Positions 33,650-46,600 of a stretch of 64,000 nt of DNA are shown here, one piece after another. Position numbers and translations under genes: made by a program. The stretch is from positions 7,615,728 through 7,679,727 of the forward strand of contig JAKGHH010000008.1 of the NCBI GenBank assembly GCA_022828595.1, read 5' to 3'. Within the stretch, counting starts at the first letter, position 1, and each line of letters starts with the position of its first letter. A model generated the notes under the pieces. That model was not told the origin of the DNA. It saw only the letters and a list, made by a program, of their open reading frames with translations, and did not search any database. The stretch comes from Nelumbo lutea. Taxonomy: Eukaryota > Streptophyta > Magnoliopsida > Proteales > Nelumbonaceae.

Positions 33650-36600
33650 CTTCCAACACTAGAAGCCGTTGTATATGAAAGCTTTTCCAAACAAGTCAAT
33701 CACTTCTTGGGCTATCCATTTAATCCCTTGAGATAACTTATTCAAAGGAATTCACATCAGCCCAATTTATTATTAAATGTTCAGCTCAGTGCCCATTTGG
33801 GTTGGCTTTCTTGTGGGTTGTGGCAGCTTTTGACTTTGCATGGGTGGGCCTTACCAGAACATTATATAGGCTGTGTTTAGTTTCTTTGGTGTTTATTGAA
33901 AAATTGTCGTTACATCAGTGTCACGTTTGTGTTTATTGCAAATTAAAATGAAACAATTGTTTGGTTTCATCATTTAATGGTAGAAAATTGAAACATTTTG
34001 ATTATTGTGTATGAGAATTTGGGGAAACATTAAATTCTTATTTCACATAATGCCCTAACGTTTCTTAAAACATGATGCGACACATTTTAATGAGTATTAA
34101 TTTGAGATGAAAAGTAAAAAACTTTTAAAGTAAAGCTTAACAACAAAAACAACAAAAACAACAAAAACAAGAAACATTTAAAATAAAAAATTGTATAAAA
34201 TAAAAAATATAAATAAATATTTTATAAAAAAAATGTATAAATAAACATTTAAGTGAAAAAACATACAAAAAAGTGTCCTATCCATGGCAACTGAATTTGG
34301 GATCCGGACACAAGGGCCGTTGTATGGGTCTAGGGCCATATAAGTTATTATTTAATCAGAAGTCAATCTGGATGGAAGGGTACAGTTATGCATCTGGTAT
34401 TACAGCATTTAAATGGACAGTGCAAAGAAAGGTGGTGCCAAGAAGTAATTGTAATTCTACAATGCCTATTAAATAAAGAAGTGATTCTACATCTAATGTC
34501 ATTACATGGTTAAAACAATATGATTAATTCGTATTTTACTAAACCACAGTTTTAGTTGAGAGTTGAGACCCATTGAGACAAGTGGATCAATCATTCCTGA
34601 CCAATGTTTTTGAACTGTCGTTGACTCAGATAGTCAGGGACAGTTTGGATCAGAAACCGTTTAGGTGACTGGTTTTCTTTTACCTCAAACTCGGTTTTTG
34701 GTCAAAAGCTATTGAATTAGTCAATGAATTGTTGACTTAGATAGTTTGACTGTTAAATTGTTCGACTCAGAGAACAGCTTGTGGTTTATTAACTTGTTAA
34801 AAAGGAAACTCAGATTTGAGATTTAAGATCTACTAAGACTCTGAGAAAGATGTGTTAAAGATCTCACATTTAAAGATATGGGAGAGAAGTTTAGACTTTA
34901 GATTCCAGGTGACAGATTTGAGAGAGAGAGAAATAGAGAGAGAGAGAGAGAGAGAGAGTGAGATCTAACTGAGAAATCTCATATCTACTCTCATTTTTCA
35001 CCATCGCCGCTGTTGTTGCTGTCATCGCCGTCGCCATCACCATCGCCGCTATAAGTGGCCGCCGTTGTCGCCACTGCAGCCTTCAAGCCCTCCTCTTCCT
35101 TCTTCTAAACTCTTTCACCCGAAACTTCTCAAATGCCTCTCATTCCACCTTTTTTTTTTCTCTTTATATTTATATGCATCTTACCCTAATATTCCAATCT
35201 AATGGATAAGATGACTTATCACTGTTAAAATACTCAAATCGTTTGAATCATTTGACCTGAACAGTTGAACTGTTGACCCAAAAACAGGTGGTCAGAACGA
35301 TTCCATTTCCGAGTCGGTTTTTAAAACCTTGTTAATGACTATTGATATTTGAAACATCAGGCATGTGGCAAGTTATCAGAGTTGTTTTGATGATCATAAA
35401 TCCTGTTGCAGTCGTTTCAGGGGAAAGGAGATCAAAACTCAAAGGAGATCAACATATGATGGAAGCCCACTTTACTTCTTGTTGTGCAACTGCAGCCCCG
35501 AGGACCTTCATGGGCCCCCACTTTACTTCTGATTCGTTTCTACATTTTAGAGTACAAGTTAGGAAACCCGAGGCTTCAAAGCACTGGTTCAAGCTTGGAA
35601 ATCTAAATAATGACAGAATATTAAGCACTGGATTAAGACATCTCATGGTCCTTTTTAGTTTCAACATCGATTAATTACTTTTATTTTTTGGTTCTTGCTA
35701 TTTCGTTTTAAATGTTAATTTACTAATTGAAAAAGGAAACAAATAATATAATCTTAAATCTGGTGGGGGAATTTTGTAGTTGTAGCTACTAGCCTAGCTA
35801 CTAACTGGATGAGGACTAAGGAAGGTGGAGTCATCATGATATTGTACAGTATACACAAATGGGGGACACCATTAATGTCCTTCACCCTGCATGTAACACA
35901 GCACTCATGGGTCAAAATATAAAAAAGGGAAGAAAGGGGTCCTTAGGACTCCTTCACCTAACACATGCATGTGAAGACTCCTTTGGCTGTGTACACAAAT
36001 TTGATGTGATGAGATTATCAAAATTTTACTTTCTCTTTTTTTTTTTTTTTTTCAATAGAAAATGAATGAAGGAGAGTGAGGGCATCCTCACCTCACTCCT
36101 TAAAGGCAGTTGAGAGTCATTTTCACACAAATAAGGGCTGTCTACCCATTTGCAAGGAGAACTATTTGAGTGCTCCCAAAGAAAAGTAATACAAAGCAGG
36201 CCTCTCATTTGGGAGTCATGGTTTATGTATTTGACAAAGCAATCACACTAAGCACATCCCTACACTCCCACTACTATCAAAATTCTTACATTTCTCTCTC
36301 TCTCTAAGCTCAAGACCAAGTGCGATTTAGCTGTCCACTGTTAGAATCGTAGAGATTCATGACTTCATTCCAATATTAGGTGGGGATATGCTTATTTTCT
36401 ATGGCATGTTACATCAACCCAGCAAGAAACCACAAACAATTGTGGTGGCCATATTTGGAAATCAAGCTTTTAACTTGTTTGTCATTCCACTCATAGTGTG
36501 GCAATTCCATGATCAAGGCAATTCCATCATCTTTTGGTAATTTCAGATATGCCTCATTAGAGCAATAAATGGTATTTGCTTGTCCAAATTAAATTTGAAT

Positions 36601-36680
36601 CGAATATGACCAAGGCAATTCCATCATCTTTTAATTGGATCAAGTATGGGTCCACCCCATTCCAATCTAGTGTCTATATT
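33650..36680. other. intergenic region with simple repeats
   Basis: Contains an A-rich CAACAAAAA tandem stretch (34141-34172), a probable larger member of the TTTTAAAA/GTTGAC MITE family (about 34600-35335, ending CGGTTTTTAAAACC), a (GA)n run (34920-34959) and a poly-T run (36037-36053). No gene recognised. Confidence 0.4.
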
Positions 36681-36689
36681 ACCCAGAAA

Positions 36690-37192
36690 AAAGAGAAAAT
36701 TTCACTTTAGTACATTGCACTTTCTGGGTAATGTTAATTTAGTATCTTTACTTTCAAATGAGTCATTGCAGTATTTAAATTTTCAAAAAGTGTCAAAAAT
36801 GTCAAAACTATCATTCAAAAGAAGACATTGTTCATTGTCTTCTACCTTGAGACTGAACTAGTTGAGGTGTTCAAGATTCTAAACTAATGAAGTCATTGTC
36901 TTCTACCATTAGATTTGAAACACATTGTTGTTTAGTTAATTCTTTGCTTTCATTTATTGTTTCTATTTTTCTTTGAAAATAATCAGTTCAGTCTCAAGGT
37001 AGAAGATAATGAACAATATCTTCTTTTGAAGAGTAATTTTGACATTTTCAACAAATAATTGACGGTCGATTAATGGCAGGGACCAATTTAACACTTTTTG
37101 AAAGTTTAGATACTGCAGTGAGATGTTGGAATGTTCGGGCACTAATTTGACGCTACCCCAAAATTCAGGGTACTAAATTAAAATTTTTCCAA
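36690..37192. repeat. inverted-repeat MITE (about 500 bp)
   Basis: The left arm (about 36690-36860) is inverted in the right arm (about 36990-37192). Matching landmarks are CTACCTTGAGACTGAACT against AGTTCAGTCTCAAGGTAG, and CAAAAAGTGT against ACACTTTTTG. The outer ends carry TTTAGTAC against GTACTAAA. Arms are about 75-85% similar by eye. The long inverted ends and small size suit a Mutator-like or foldback MITE. Confidence 0.7.
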
Positions 37193-38344
37193 AAATAAAT
37201 TGAAAAATAACGTTGTATTTACACCATTACAATAAAGTCATAGGTTCAAGATTCATACAAGTCATTTTGGAAAACATTGTATACTATATTGAGGTTACTT
37301 TAAATTCTCACACTTGACAGCCTTGGGTTTTACTTTTACCATTACACCAACTAATTTCAGATTCAATTTACATCAAATCCAGGCATCTACCAACCAAGCA
37401 GGCTGTCATGGATAAGTGTAGGTGGGTAGAAGCATTAAACACGGTATTCAAAACAGAGACATTAACAGTTAATAAAAGCATTACAATGGTGGGCAAATTA
37501 ATAGAGTTTGAAAAACGTTGGGAGCCAGACTCCCTTAAATGAATGGAGCATCCCATTGACTGTTGTTCATGAGTGTGACGCTGGAAAGAATTGGCGTTCA
37601 ACTGCTTTTTGTTCGACTCTGGATCTCCTGCTTATGAGAATTCTGTTCTTGCCTATCCACAATATACTATCCCTTGTAAATTGGGAACATCTCCCCTGCA
37701 TAATACTATGTAGAGGATGAGATGTTCTCCATATATGGCCATGATAAACGTAGACAGAATTCTCGTGGGCAAGAGATCCGAACTCTTTTTGTTTATGTGC
37801 TTATATCTCTTTCCCACAAAATTTCCCATCCCTTATCCACGGGATACTTACTATATGCGTACATCGAGAATATCTAAAGGAAAAATGTTTCAAATACATG
37901 GCAATTGTGTCTCTTGGGTAAGAAGTGGGAAAAAATTTATGGGTTGGAGATTCGGAGTTGGTATTCATACAAATTTTCGGACACGATGGAAAAATTTCAG
38001 TAGTGCTACAAATTTCGGATTAGATTGGATCTAAAAATATGATGTATTTATTAAGCGGTTTGAATTTGGACATCACTTGATCTTATATGCTGATTATACA
38101 TGTACAGAATTGAATCGATCGGAGATTCAATTATATCATAGGCATCAAATCAAATTCGGATATTCAGATAACCCCTTTCCAAATTCAATCCAGTCCTAGA
38201 TTTTCAGTCCATGAAATCATGAAGTGGAAAAATGTTCATTTTGATATAAAATGGAGCTAATTTGAGATGACTTCAATGTCACTTGGTAAAGGGCAATAGG
38301 ATACACAGGTTCAGAAAAGGGATTTTGAATTTGCTACCAACAGA

Positions 38345-38990
38345 GCGCTTCCAATACAACCCCACATCACATTGCAGCCATGAGGCTGCATTTGTTTCCG
38401 AAGCAAACGCAAATATTTGCTCTACATGTATGTATACCTTCTCTTCAGTATATGGATGCAAATGATTCAAACCCATTTTGCCCTTAAAAGGCTGTACTGC
38501 AGGCTCTTCCTCTCTCTCACTCTCTCTCCCTCTCACTTAATCGATAGAGTAAAGCAATCCTTTTTGACTGAGATTCAAAAATACAATTTTGTATGCATTA
38601 AATGGATGCGGTACAATGAACTCTCCTCGCAATGCAAAACTGTAAGAAATTAAAATTTTGGAAAAAGTGTAGATAGGTCTAATGCTATTTCTCATTTCCA
38701 CTGCAAAGCTATAAATATTCAAAATTTCAACAATTTATACTCTATGTATTAACCTTCCCGTGAATTAGCATTAATTTCGAACTGGCACCTACCCCAACAT
38801 TACTTTGGACCAACAAATTCTGATCCTGGACTGAACTGTCATTCTCCCTAAAATTTTTCCTTCATAATCATTGCACTTTTGTATGACAAACAAATGCACA
38901 CAAATCCGAATCAGAATACATTTGTACTGCAAACAAATGCAGCCTAAATGAGAATATATTGATGTATGGCTACAATGTGCTGTAGGATTG
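38345..38990. repeat. probable inverted-repeat MITE
   Basis: CACATTGCAGCCATGAGGCT (38369 onward) is answered inverted near 38940-38985 (AGCCTAAATGAG... and ATGGCTACAATGTGCTGT). Both ends share the word GGCTGCATTTGTTT. The interior is AT-rich and noncoding. Confidence 0.5.
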
Positions 38991-39989
38991 ACGTGAGGAG
39001 CACTTTCTGAGTTTGACAAAAAGGCTGTTGTGAGCTCCAATCCAAGTGAACTTGAACCATAACAAGGATGTTTGGGACTGGTGCCTTTCACAACCGTTCC
39101 GTTTATGTTGAGGTGTCATGTGTGCCACATCAGCAAATAAATGGAATTGGTAAAAAAAAGTATTTTGGTAGCCCTGTTTTAAAAAAAAAATATTTTTATA
39201 ATAATTAGCTTTCGGGAAATGGGGGGTTTCTTAAGACACCAGATTTTTGTTTCTTAAATCACTTGGATGATCTTGGTACATTGAAATTTGAAAAAGCTAA
39301 TTATTTTTTGAAATGTCACACAATTATCATTATAAATATATTATAATATTAAGCCAAATCATTTTAAATGTCTAATCAGTCTTTTTTTCGTCTTTTTTAT
39401 ATTTTTCAAAAAAATAAAAACAGATGAAACAAATCACTTGTAAAAGAAACATGAAACACATTGGTCCCAAGCATCCCCGATATAATCCTAACCCTTACTA
39501 TCAAGAACCCCAACTCACTATCCTTTGAAATTAAAAAAAATGGAGAAATGTATGATATGGAAAAGACATAATATTATAAAAATTTTAAAATAACACGATA
39601 TTGCTACCACGCTTATAATTATAACGTTTTTCTGATCTTTTCCATAATAAAAATAGTGGAACAAAACGAAAGAGAAGGAAAAAGAGAGGACTACATTAAA
39701 AGATCCCACACTCTACTCCGGCCAAACTCCAAATGGAATCCAGTAGTAGACAGTGACAAGTGACAACCCATGAAAACTGGCCGCTGGACAGATATTGGAG
39801 TCAGCAATCACCCCTATTACGTATAATCAGAAAGTGAGAGAAACTCAGCCAGGGAAGGAGTCTTAAATCTCAAGAAGCAGCCGAGTCCTCCATAAAGAGC
39901 CCCAACGCGGTAGAGATTAATGCTATTAATGTAGTCCTTCACTGCCACATCATGTTTTTGTCATTGTCACCTTATATCTTGTTGGCAGT

Positions 39990-40555
39990 AGAAGCAGCTC
40001 TAGCAAATACCAAATTTAATATTACTCTAAGTCACGCCTTCTCAATTTTCATGGTGCGGCTTACATTACCATTTTTTATGGAAAATCAATTCCAAATAAA
40101 CATGTATTTTTTGGAGCACGGTTTTTTTCTGATATGGTGCTGGTGTGTTATCATTTTCTGGAGCAATAACATTGATGCCAACCAAACACTAAGTATATGT
40201 TTGGCATTGATAATGCAGTTGCAACACCGTTTTCTCAATGCCAGGTAGGACATTTCTTGGAGCAATAACAATTTTTTTTTTCTGTTTTGTACCATTACTC
40301 TAGGAAACGTTTTCAGCTCAGGTATCCATTATCCAGTATCACATCACTGCCCTAACGAGTAGCAGCTCTAGGAAATGCCAAATTAGGCGTTGCTCCAAGC
40401 CATGGTTTCCCAATTTCCAAGGCATGGCTTAGAGCACATTTTTTATGGAAAAGAGGTTCCAAACAAATGTTCATTTCCTAGAACACCGTTTTTTCCAATA
40501 TGGCACTAATGACACCATTGCTCAAAGAAACGACAATAATACCAAACAGCCCCTC
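39990..40555. repeat. two diverged direct copies of a repeat of about 210 bp
   Basis: 39985-40150 and 40355-40520 share an ordered set of words: 'gcagctctaG', 'aaatRccaaatt', 'catggYgcggctta/catggcttaga', 'attttttatggaaaa', 'gYaccgtttttt' and 'atatggYac'. The outer text (ATTGATGCCAACCAAACACT, ATACCAAACAGCCCCTC) resembles plant MITE ends. Confidence 0.45.
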
Positions 40556-40788
40556 AATTAACAACAACAATATTTATTTGGGTGAACATAATTATTTTTG
40601 ATAAATCAATATGCAATTAATTGCTCGGTGCCGCTTTTTGTATAAGATAACAAGATTTTAGTTCCTAACCGTTGTATTGCCCACACCTTTTTAATATTTG
40701 CGTTTAAAGCCATCTAAATCAGTAAATAACTTTGAAGTTTGAACATCGTTGCAGAAGTATTCTACCGTTCTACCATATTTTGGTTAAA

Positions 40789-40998
40789 TAGGGGGCTGTT
40801 TGGCAAGTTTTTATAAGTAGATTTTTCAGCAGTCTAATAAATAAAAAGATGCATTGAGTTTTTGGGATCTTGTCTTTAAAAATTAAGATTGTTTCATTCA
40901 CTAGATTATTAAAAACAGTTGGAAAAGTTATTCTTAGTCTTTTTAGTCTTTTGAGCTTTTGCAGATTAAAAGACCTAACAAGACTGCCAAACATCACC
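40789..40998. repeat. small MITE with TGTTTGGCA ends
   Basis: The left end GGGGGCTGTTTGGCAAG and the right end GACTGCCAAACATC form an inverted pair around about 200 bp of noncoding AT-rich sequence. Confidence 0.5.
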
Positions 40999-41009
40999 TG
41001 GAATAATAT

Positions 41010-41440
41010 ATATCTGTAGGTGTGGGCATTATTCGGTTAAAACAAACAAACAAAAAAAAAAGAATAAAAAATTTTGGTTTTTGGTTAAATTGTTTCGATT
41101 AATTTGGTTTTTGATTTTATTTTTTAGAATTCAAAATTCGATAACCGAATTAACTGACGTTTCCATTATTATACATAATATATAATATATAAGATATGAT
41201 ATATTATATATTTATACATTAATATATAATAAAATAAAATTCAATTTCATAATATATATTTTATAATATATAATGTACATCATATGTTATAATATATATA
41301 ATAGAATATATATTATTAAAATTCGATTTTAACAGAGAGAATCGAAAACTGAACCGAAAATTTTGATTTCGGTTATTTCGGTTTTTTATAATTTGATTTC
41401 AATTCAATTTTTATGCGCTACATTTTAAAAGCTTTATCTC
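41010..41440. repeat. AT-rich MITE-like stretch with ATTCGGTT/AACCGAA words
   Basis: TTCGGTTAAAAC at the left is answered by AACCGAAAATTTTGATTTCGG toward the right, with a TATAATATAT-rich core of about 180 bp between. No TIR could be fixed exactly. Confidence 0.35.
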
Positions 41441-41604
41441 AGGACTCTCAATCTTGTATTGCAAACCATGAATAATATTAAATTTCGTGGAGCGTGGAGG
41501 GATATAGGTTGTGCAGGCGTCACGTTTTTACCAAACGCGCCCTATATATGTCTTGTGTCAATGAGTGTGAGTGTCTCAGGACTAAGGCATTTGTGCGTGC
41601 AAGC

Positions 41605-41615
41605 TTATATATATA
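41605..41615 (+). promoter_or_regulatory. candidate TATA box of the LRR gene
   Basis: TATATATATAG lies about 205 bp upstream of the ATG at 41820, in a region free of other coding signals. Confidence 0.4.
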
Positions 41616-41819
41616 GAATTGTGGATTAAGCTGTTGATATAGCTCAATTAAACTGATAATCCTGCACTCTTGTTTCCTGTTGATCAGCCATCGTGAAGTA
41701 TAAGAGGGTAGACATTCAACAATCAACACCCTTCAACCGCACCATTTTTGACACCTTTTCTAGAACTAGAACCATGCTAGCTAATCGCTATTGAATACCC
41801 AGTTTTCTTCTTCTTCAAC

Positions 41820-43025
41820 ATGGACTGGTTTCTGGTTCTTCTCCTCCTCCAAATGGCTTCAGCGGAAGCTGCTTTTGGTGTTGGTATAGGCACAAGGAGT
41901 GGTGGCGGTGGCGGTGGTGGTGGCGGTGGTGGTGGAGCTGTTTGGGTTGGTGGAAGAATCAACCCTCGCATCCCACCATATGGATATGGGTCCTCAAATT
42001 CAAGGCTAAAAGATGCTTACACAGCACTTCAAGCCTGGAAATCTGCAATAACAGATGACCCATCAGGCATACTAAACAGTTGGGTGGGCACCAATGTGTG
42101 TTCTTATAAAGGGGTATTTTGTGTAGATTCTCAAGAAGAAATACCCGGACCATCAGACCTTGTTATTGCAGGAATAGATCTCAACCATGCCAACCTCCAA
42201 GGCACTCTAGTCAAGGAAATCTCACTCCTCTCAGACCTCTCCCTCCTTCACCTCAACAGTAACAGATTCACAGGCACAGTTCCTGATTCCTTTGCGAATC
42301 TTTTATCTCTCACAGAGCTGGACCTCAGTAACAACAACTTCTCTGGCCGCTTTCCGACAGTTACTCTTCTCATTCCAAACCTCATTTACTTGGACCTGAG
42401 ATTTAACCTTTTCTCAGGACCCATACCGGAAGAGCTTTTCAGCAAGAGATTGGATGCTATCTTTCTCAACAACAACAGGTTTGAGGGCCAGATTCCTCAA
42501 AATTTAGGAAATTCGCCAGCTTCTGTGATAAACTTAGCAAATAACAACTTGAGCGGAAGAATTCCGCCCAGTTTTGGCTACATGGGTCCTTCATTAAAGG
42601 AAGTGTTGTTCCTAAATAACGAGTTAACAGGTTGCGTCCCCGAGGGTGTTGGATTTTTGACACAAATGGAAGTCATGGACGTGAGCTTCAATTCACTGAC
42701 GGGTCATTTGCCTGATTCATTATCTTGCTTGAATGAAATTGAGGTTCTCAATCTTGCTCATAACAAGCTATCTGGGACACTTCCCGACCTGGTTTGTTCT
42801 CTGAGAAGCCTTCTTAATCTCTCTGTTTCGTACAATTTCTTTTCTGGATTTAGCCAGGAATGCAACAAATTGGTTTTCAGGAATGTGGGGTTTAGCTTTT
42901 CAGAAAACTGCATTCCAGGTAGGAATATGCAGAGGCCTCAACCAGAGTGTTCTGTGATACCTGGAGGTGGGTTGAATTGTCTGAGGATCCCTTCAGCAAC
43001 ACCATTGATCTGTGGTTCAATGTAG
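41820..43025 (+). CDS. secreted leucine-rich repeat protein, LRX/extensin-related, without an extensin tail
   Basis: Single-exon gene of 401 residues. The N-terminus MDWFLVLLLLQMASAEA is a signal peptide, followed by a glycine run (about residues 28-40). A cysteine-containing LRR N-cap (LKDAYTALQAWKSAITDDP...WVGTNVCSYKGVFC) precedes about ten LRRs of the plant extracellular type. LxxLxLxxNxFxGxxP is visible in LSLLHLNSNRFTGTVP and LTELDLSNNNFSGRFP. A C-terminal cysteine cluster follows (CNKLVFRN...NCIPG...PECSV). This layout matches the LRR part of LRX cell-wall proteins and the shorter At4g06744-type proteins, which act in the wall or apoplast. The Ser-Pro-rich extensin domain of true LRXs is absent, and the protein ends soon after the cysteine cluster. 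The codon run is clean, so the gene looks functional. A second in-frame ATG exists at residue 12. Confidence 0.9.
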   Translation: MDWFLVLLLLQMASAEAAFGVGIGTRSGGGGGGGGGGGGAVWVGGRINPRIPPYGYGSSNSRLKDAYTALQAWKSAITDDPSGILNSWVGTNVCSYKGVFCVDSQEEIPGPSDLVIAGIDLNHANLQGTLVKEISLLSDLSLLHLNSNRFTGTVPDSFANLLSLTELDLSNNNFSGRFPTVTLLIPNLIYLDLRFNLFSGPIPEELFSKRLDAIFLNNNRFEGQIPQNLGNSPASVINLANNNLSGRIPPSFGYMGPSLKEVLFLNNELTGCVPEGVGFLTQMEVMDVSFNSLTGHLPDSLSCLNEIEVLNLAHNKLSGTLPDLVCSLRSLLNLSVSYNFFSGFSQECNKLVFRNVGFSFSENCIPGRNMQRPQPECSVIPGGGLNCLRIPSATPLICGSM

Positions 43026-43186
43026 GTCCTGCGTCTCACAAGTTGAATACTCCAATTTCCTATCCATGAGATGAAAGAAAAAGAATCATTGATCCTCTGT
43101 GTAACAGAGTCCTTGTGTCATCTGTCTCATTTAGTGAGGAAAATAGACTGAGTTCCTGCATTTAGTTTCTTTCAAGAATTCAGTAT

Positions 43187-43313
43187 TTGGCCAATACGTA
43201 TGATTTTGTTTTTCAAAACAAAAATCAGCAAGAACAATATGCTTTTGCCGATATGGAGTTTTAATTTTGTTTTAAAAACTCAAAATCATACATATTGCCA
43301 AACACCCACTAAA
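43187..43313. repeat. short MITE in the LRR gene 3' flank
   Basis: TTTGGCCAATACGTATGATT at the left is inverted at the right as AATCATACATATTGCCAAAC. The copy is 127 bp and starts about 160 bp after the LRR stop codon, so it may fall in the 3' UTR. Confidence 0.6.
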
Positions 43314-43680
43314 TAGGTTGTCAGTTGCCTGTTCGAGATGAGAATCATCGTGTTAGCAAAAGGCCAAAAGCTAAAAAGTAAGAGTTTGCTATGATATCCA
43401 ATCTATTATTTCCTATTTGGGTCTCTCTCTCTCTAGTGGTCTTTTGCTTTAAGCATCTAAATACACCTTTGAATTCCAAAAATACCTCTTTGATTTTCAC
43501 AGGTGGTCTTCCCTCCAAACATATTTCAGCACAAAATTAATAAGTTACTTGGATAACATTGCCTTTGACAATTTGCCATTTTTTTTTGTAAATAAAGATT
43601 ATCATTCAAACTGAAAAGGATACTTTAATTGTCCCTTACATGAAATATAAGCAAAAATATGGGCCATACGATTATCCTGT

Positions 43681-46600
43681 CTATAGATATGCACCAAATA
43701 TATAGATTTTGATTAGTGTTTTAAGGTGATTTCTATGCAACTGTTCCGTCCAAGTAGATATTGTGCTATTCGTCGCAAGGTCAATCAAAGTTTTGTTGTC
43801 AGAAAATACCCATAAATCTCTGATATCATTTGCTCGGGCTTCCCTTAATCTTCCTAATAGCACTCTTATTTCAGCATCGTAACTGTTGATCGCCCAACAG
43901 GGAGCGCCTTTTGCAATGGTAAGTCGCTTGCCGGGAAATTGGAAGACGAACCCTCGTCCTGTATGACCTGTATCTGGATCAAAAGATCCATCAATAAAAA
44001 GTGTTGGAACATTATTTCTAGGAAAGCAGCTCAGACTATCTTGAAGTTGTGATCGATTTGGGGTCTCTTCTAGAGTAAATTGGAGAGACGAATTGATCAC
44101 TTGCTTTGGATCCTGCTCAACATTGTCAAATATACGTTTATTTCGTGCCTTCCATATGTGGTAGCCAATAATGCTGAAGTAGCATAGACTTCGAATCGCC
44201 TGTGATTCACCATGGTATGTATTTAAGTTTTAGAACCAATCCTTAATGGTGACATGTATGGGCTGGTTTTGAACGTGTGCTGGGTTTAAACCAATTTGGG
44301 CTTCACACCAGATTGCACGGGTGAAGGTACATTGGAAAAATAAGTGGTGTACTGTTTCTTCATGGAGGCTGCAGAAGGTGCAAGTCCTCTCTATCTCCTT
44401 TATCCAAGCTGCACATTTACTTTTTAGTGAGCAAGCCATTCCACAACAATTTCCAGAAAAATACCTGGAATCTATGAGGAACGTTGAGTTTCTAGAGAAG
44501 CTTCCAATCAGAGAAGGCATTTGAAGGGGAATCCTCTAATGAGCTAAGATGCTGATAGGCCGACTTTATGGAGAAGATACCTGTGGCATTGTGCTTCCAA
44601 ATTAGAAAATTTGAAGAGAGACTTGGTTCTGGATTGATGTGAGGGATGCGTCGGATAGTGTGATCATGAAAGAATTGGTATAGCTTTGACATATCCCATG
44701 ATCCATCAATGTTTATCAAGTCTGAAACCTTCAGGTTTCGTGATTGAGCCTCACTTACTAATTCCTTCAGATGCGAAATGTGACCTGGTAGCATGGGAAT
44801 CCATGGATTTGCCACTACTGAAATGGAACTTCCATCTTTAACAGCTCACAACAGATTTGGTTGAAATAGACTGACCGGTTGGTGGCTTGCTGCCACCATG
44901 GGGAGCTATGGTGACCTTCTTTGATAGCAAAGAGAGAGGAGTGTGGGAAGTATTTAGCTTTGACTTGATTGCTCCAAATCCCATTAGAGTTTGTTAGCAG
45001 CCTCCAAACTTGCTTATTAAACATGGCTTTATTTATGACTATGAAGGATTTGAATCCCAAACTATCTTGCATCTTTGGACGACAGATCTTATTCCAGGAG
45101 ACCGTGTGTTTTGGATTTTTTTTGAGTTACCCCACCAAAATGTACTAGTCATCTTATCAATCTGAGAGCCTACAACTTGGGGGAGACTTGCTATGGACAG
45201 AATAAATCGGGATGGGTTGCAGCACTGATTTGACTAGGGTGGTTCTTCCTGCTTTTGATAAAAGTTTGGTTGATCCTCGTGAAAATTTTGTCTAATATCT
45301 CTTTGTGAGATGAAAGGTGGCGGGAATTTAAACCAAGGGACTTGACTTGTGCCAACCAGTGATTTGTTAATGTGCAACATACGAGAGAAAATCCTTCAGT
45401 GGTGACGGGGAACATTTCTACTAAAGAATATGTTGGACTTGGCATGATTTATCTTTTGTCATAACATAACTTCGAAGGATTTTAGTATACTGACAAGGGA
45501 CTTAACTTGTTCCACGTCAGCTTTGCAGAAAAGGATACAAGCATCAGCAAAAAGGAGATGGGTAATGCGTGAGTTATTACGACTAATCTGTACTCCTTCC
45601 AGTTGTCCCACTCATGAGGCTTTGTTTAGTAGTTGAGAAAGGACTTCCATGCCTACTATAAATAAGTAAGTAGGAAGAGATAGGGTCACCTTGTCTTACT
45701 CCCCGTTTCAACTTGAAGTGTGATCATGTGACTCACTGGCTAATTTGATAGAGTAGGATGCAGTGGACATGCACTGGTATAACATATTACACCATTTTTC
45801 TCGGAAATTCATCTTTTTAAGCACATGATACAAAAAGGACCAGCCCATACGATCAAATGCCTTTTGACAAGTCTAAATATATCTTTTGCCTCTTTATTGG
45901 GACTTCATCTTATGCAAAATCTCCTTTACTAAAAGAATGTTATCTGAGATTTGTTTACCTTTGAGAAATCCCAATTGGTAAGGAGATATTATCTCCTGAA
46001 GTATAGGCTGTAGTCTTGCTACCATCCATTTCGTATAATCTTGTAGATGACATTACACAAGCTGATGAGGCGGTAACTTGATGTGTCTATTGGTTTATTA
46101 TTCTTGGGAACAAAAACCAAATTGGTATTGTTATTTCTTTTGGTAGGGATTCTATATTAAAGATTTTGAGTATAACTGTGTGAATGTCTTGGGATGGTGC
46201 GCAATCCAGTCGGTCTTAGCTATCAATGACCTTGCCTCTGATTGGAGCAACGGGGAGCCTAAAATAGAGAAGATGAGGGAACTCCGGTGGGAACCCGGTG
46301 AGATTGCTCCGAAGCTCAAGTTAGTATTCTCTAAAAGGCAAGATAAAACCAGATGGCACAAAGTTCACATACCTTGTTCTTGGGGGGTAGGGAGCCTTTT
46401 ATAACCACTTCGCACATTCACTCCGAGGCTTCTGTCAGGTTGTGTATCATTACTTCTGTGCTCTGCCAGTTTGGGTGTCATCCCCTCTACTGGGACAGAA
46501 CCGCCACTTCTCATTGTCGGAGCCGTCTCTGTAACTGGAGATAGCGGTGGCAGGTGGCCGTTTGAAGTGTGGCTGTCAAGCGTCAGATCCCAAGTCAGTC

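Noticed and set aside
41777..41971. Minus-strand proline-rich frame opposite the LRR gene start
   Set aside because: It is the shadow of the glycine codon run on the plus strand. It has no independent support.
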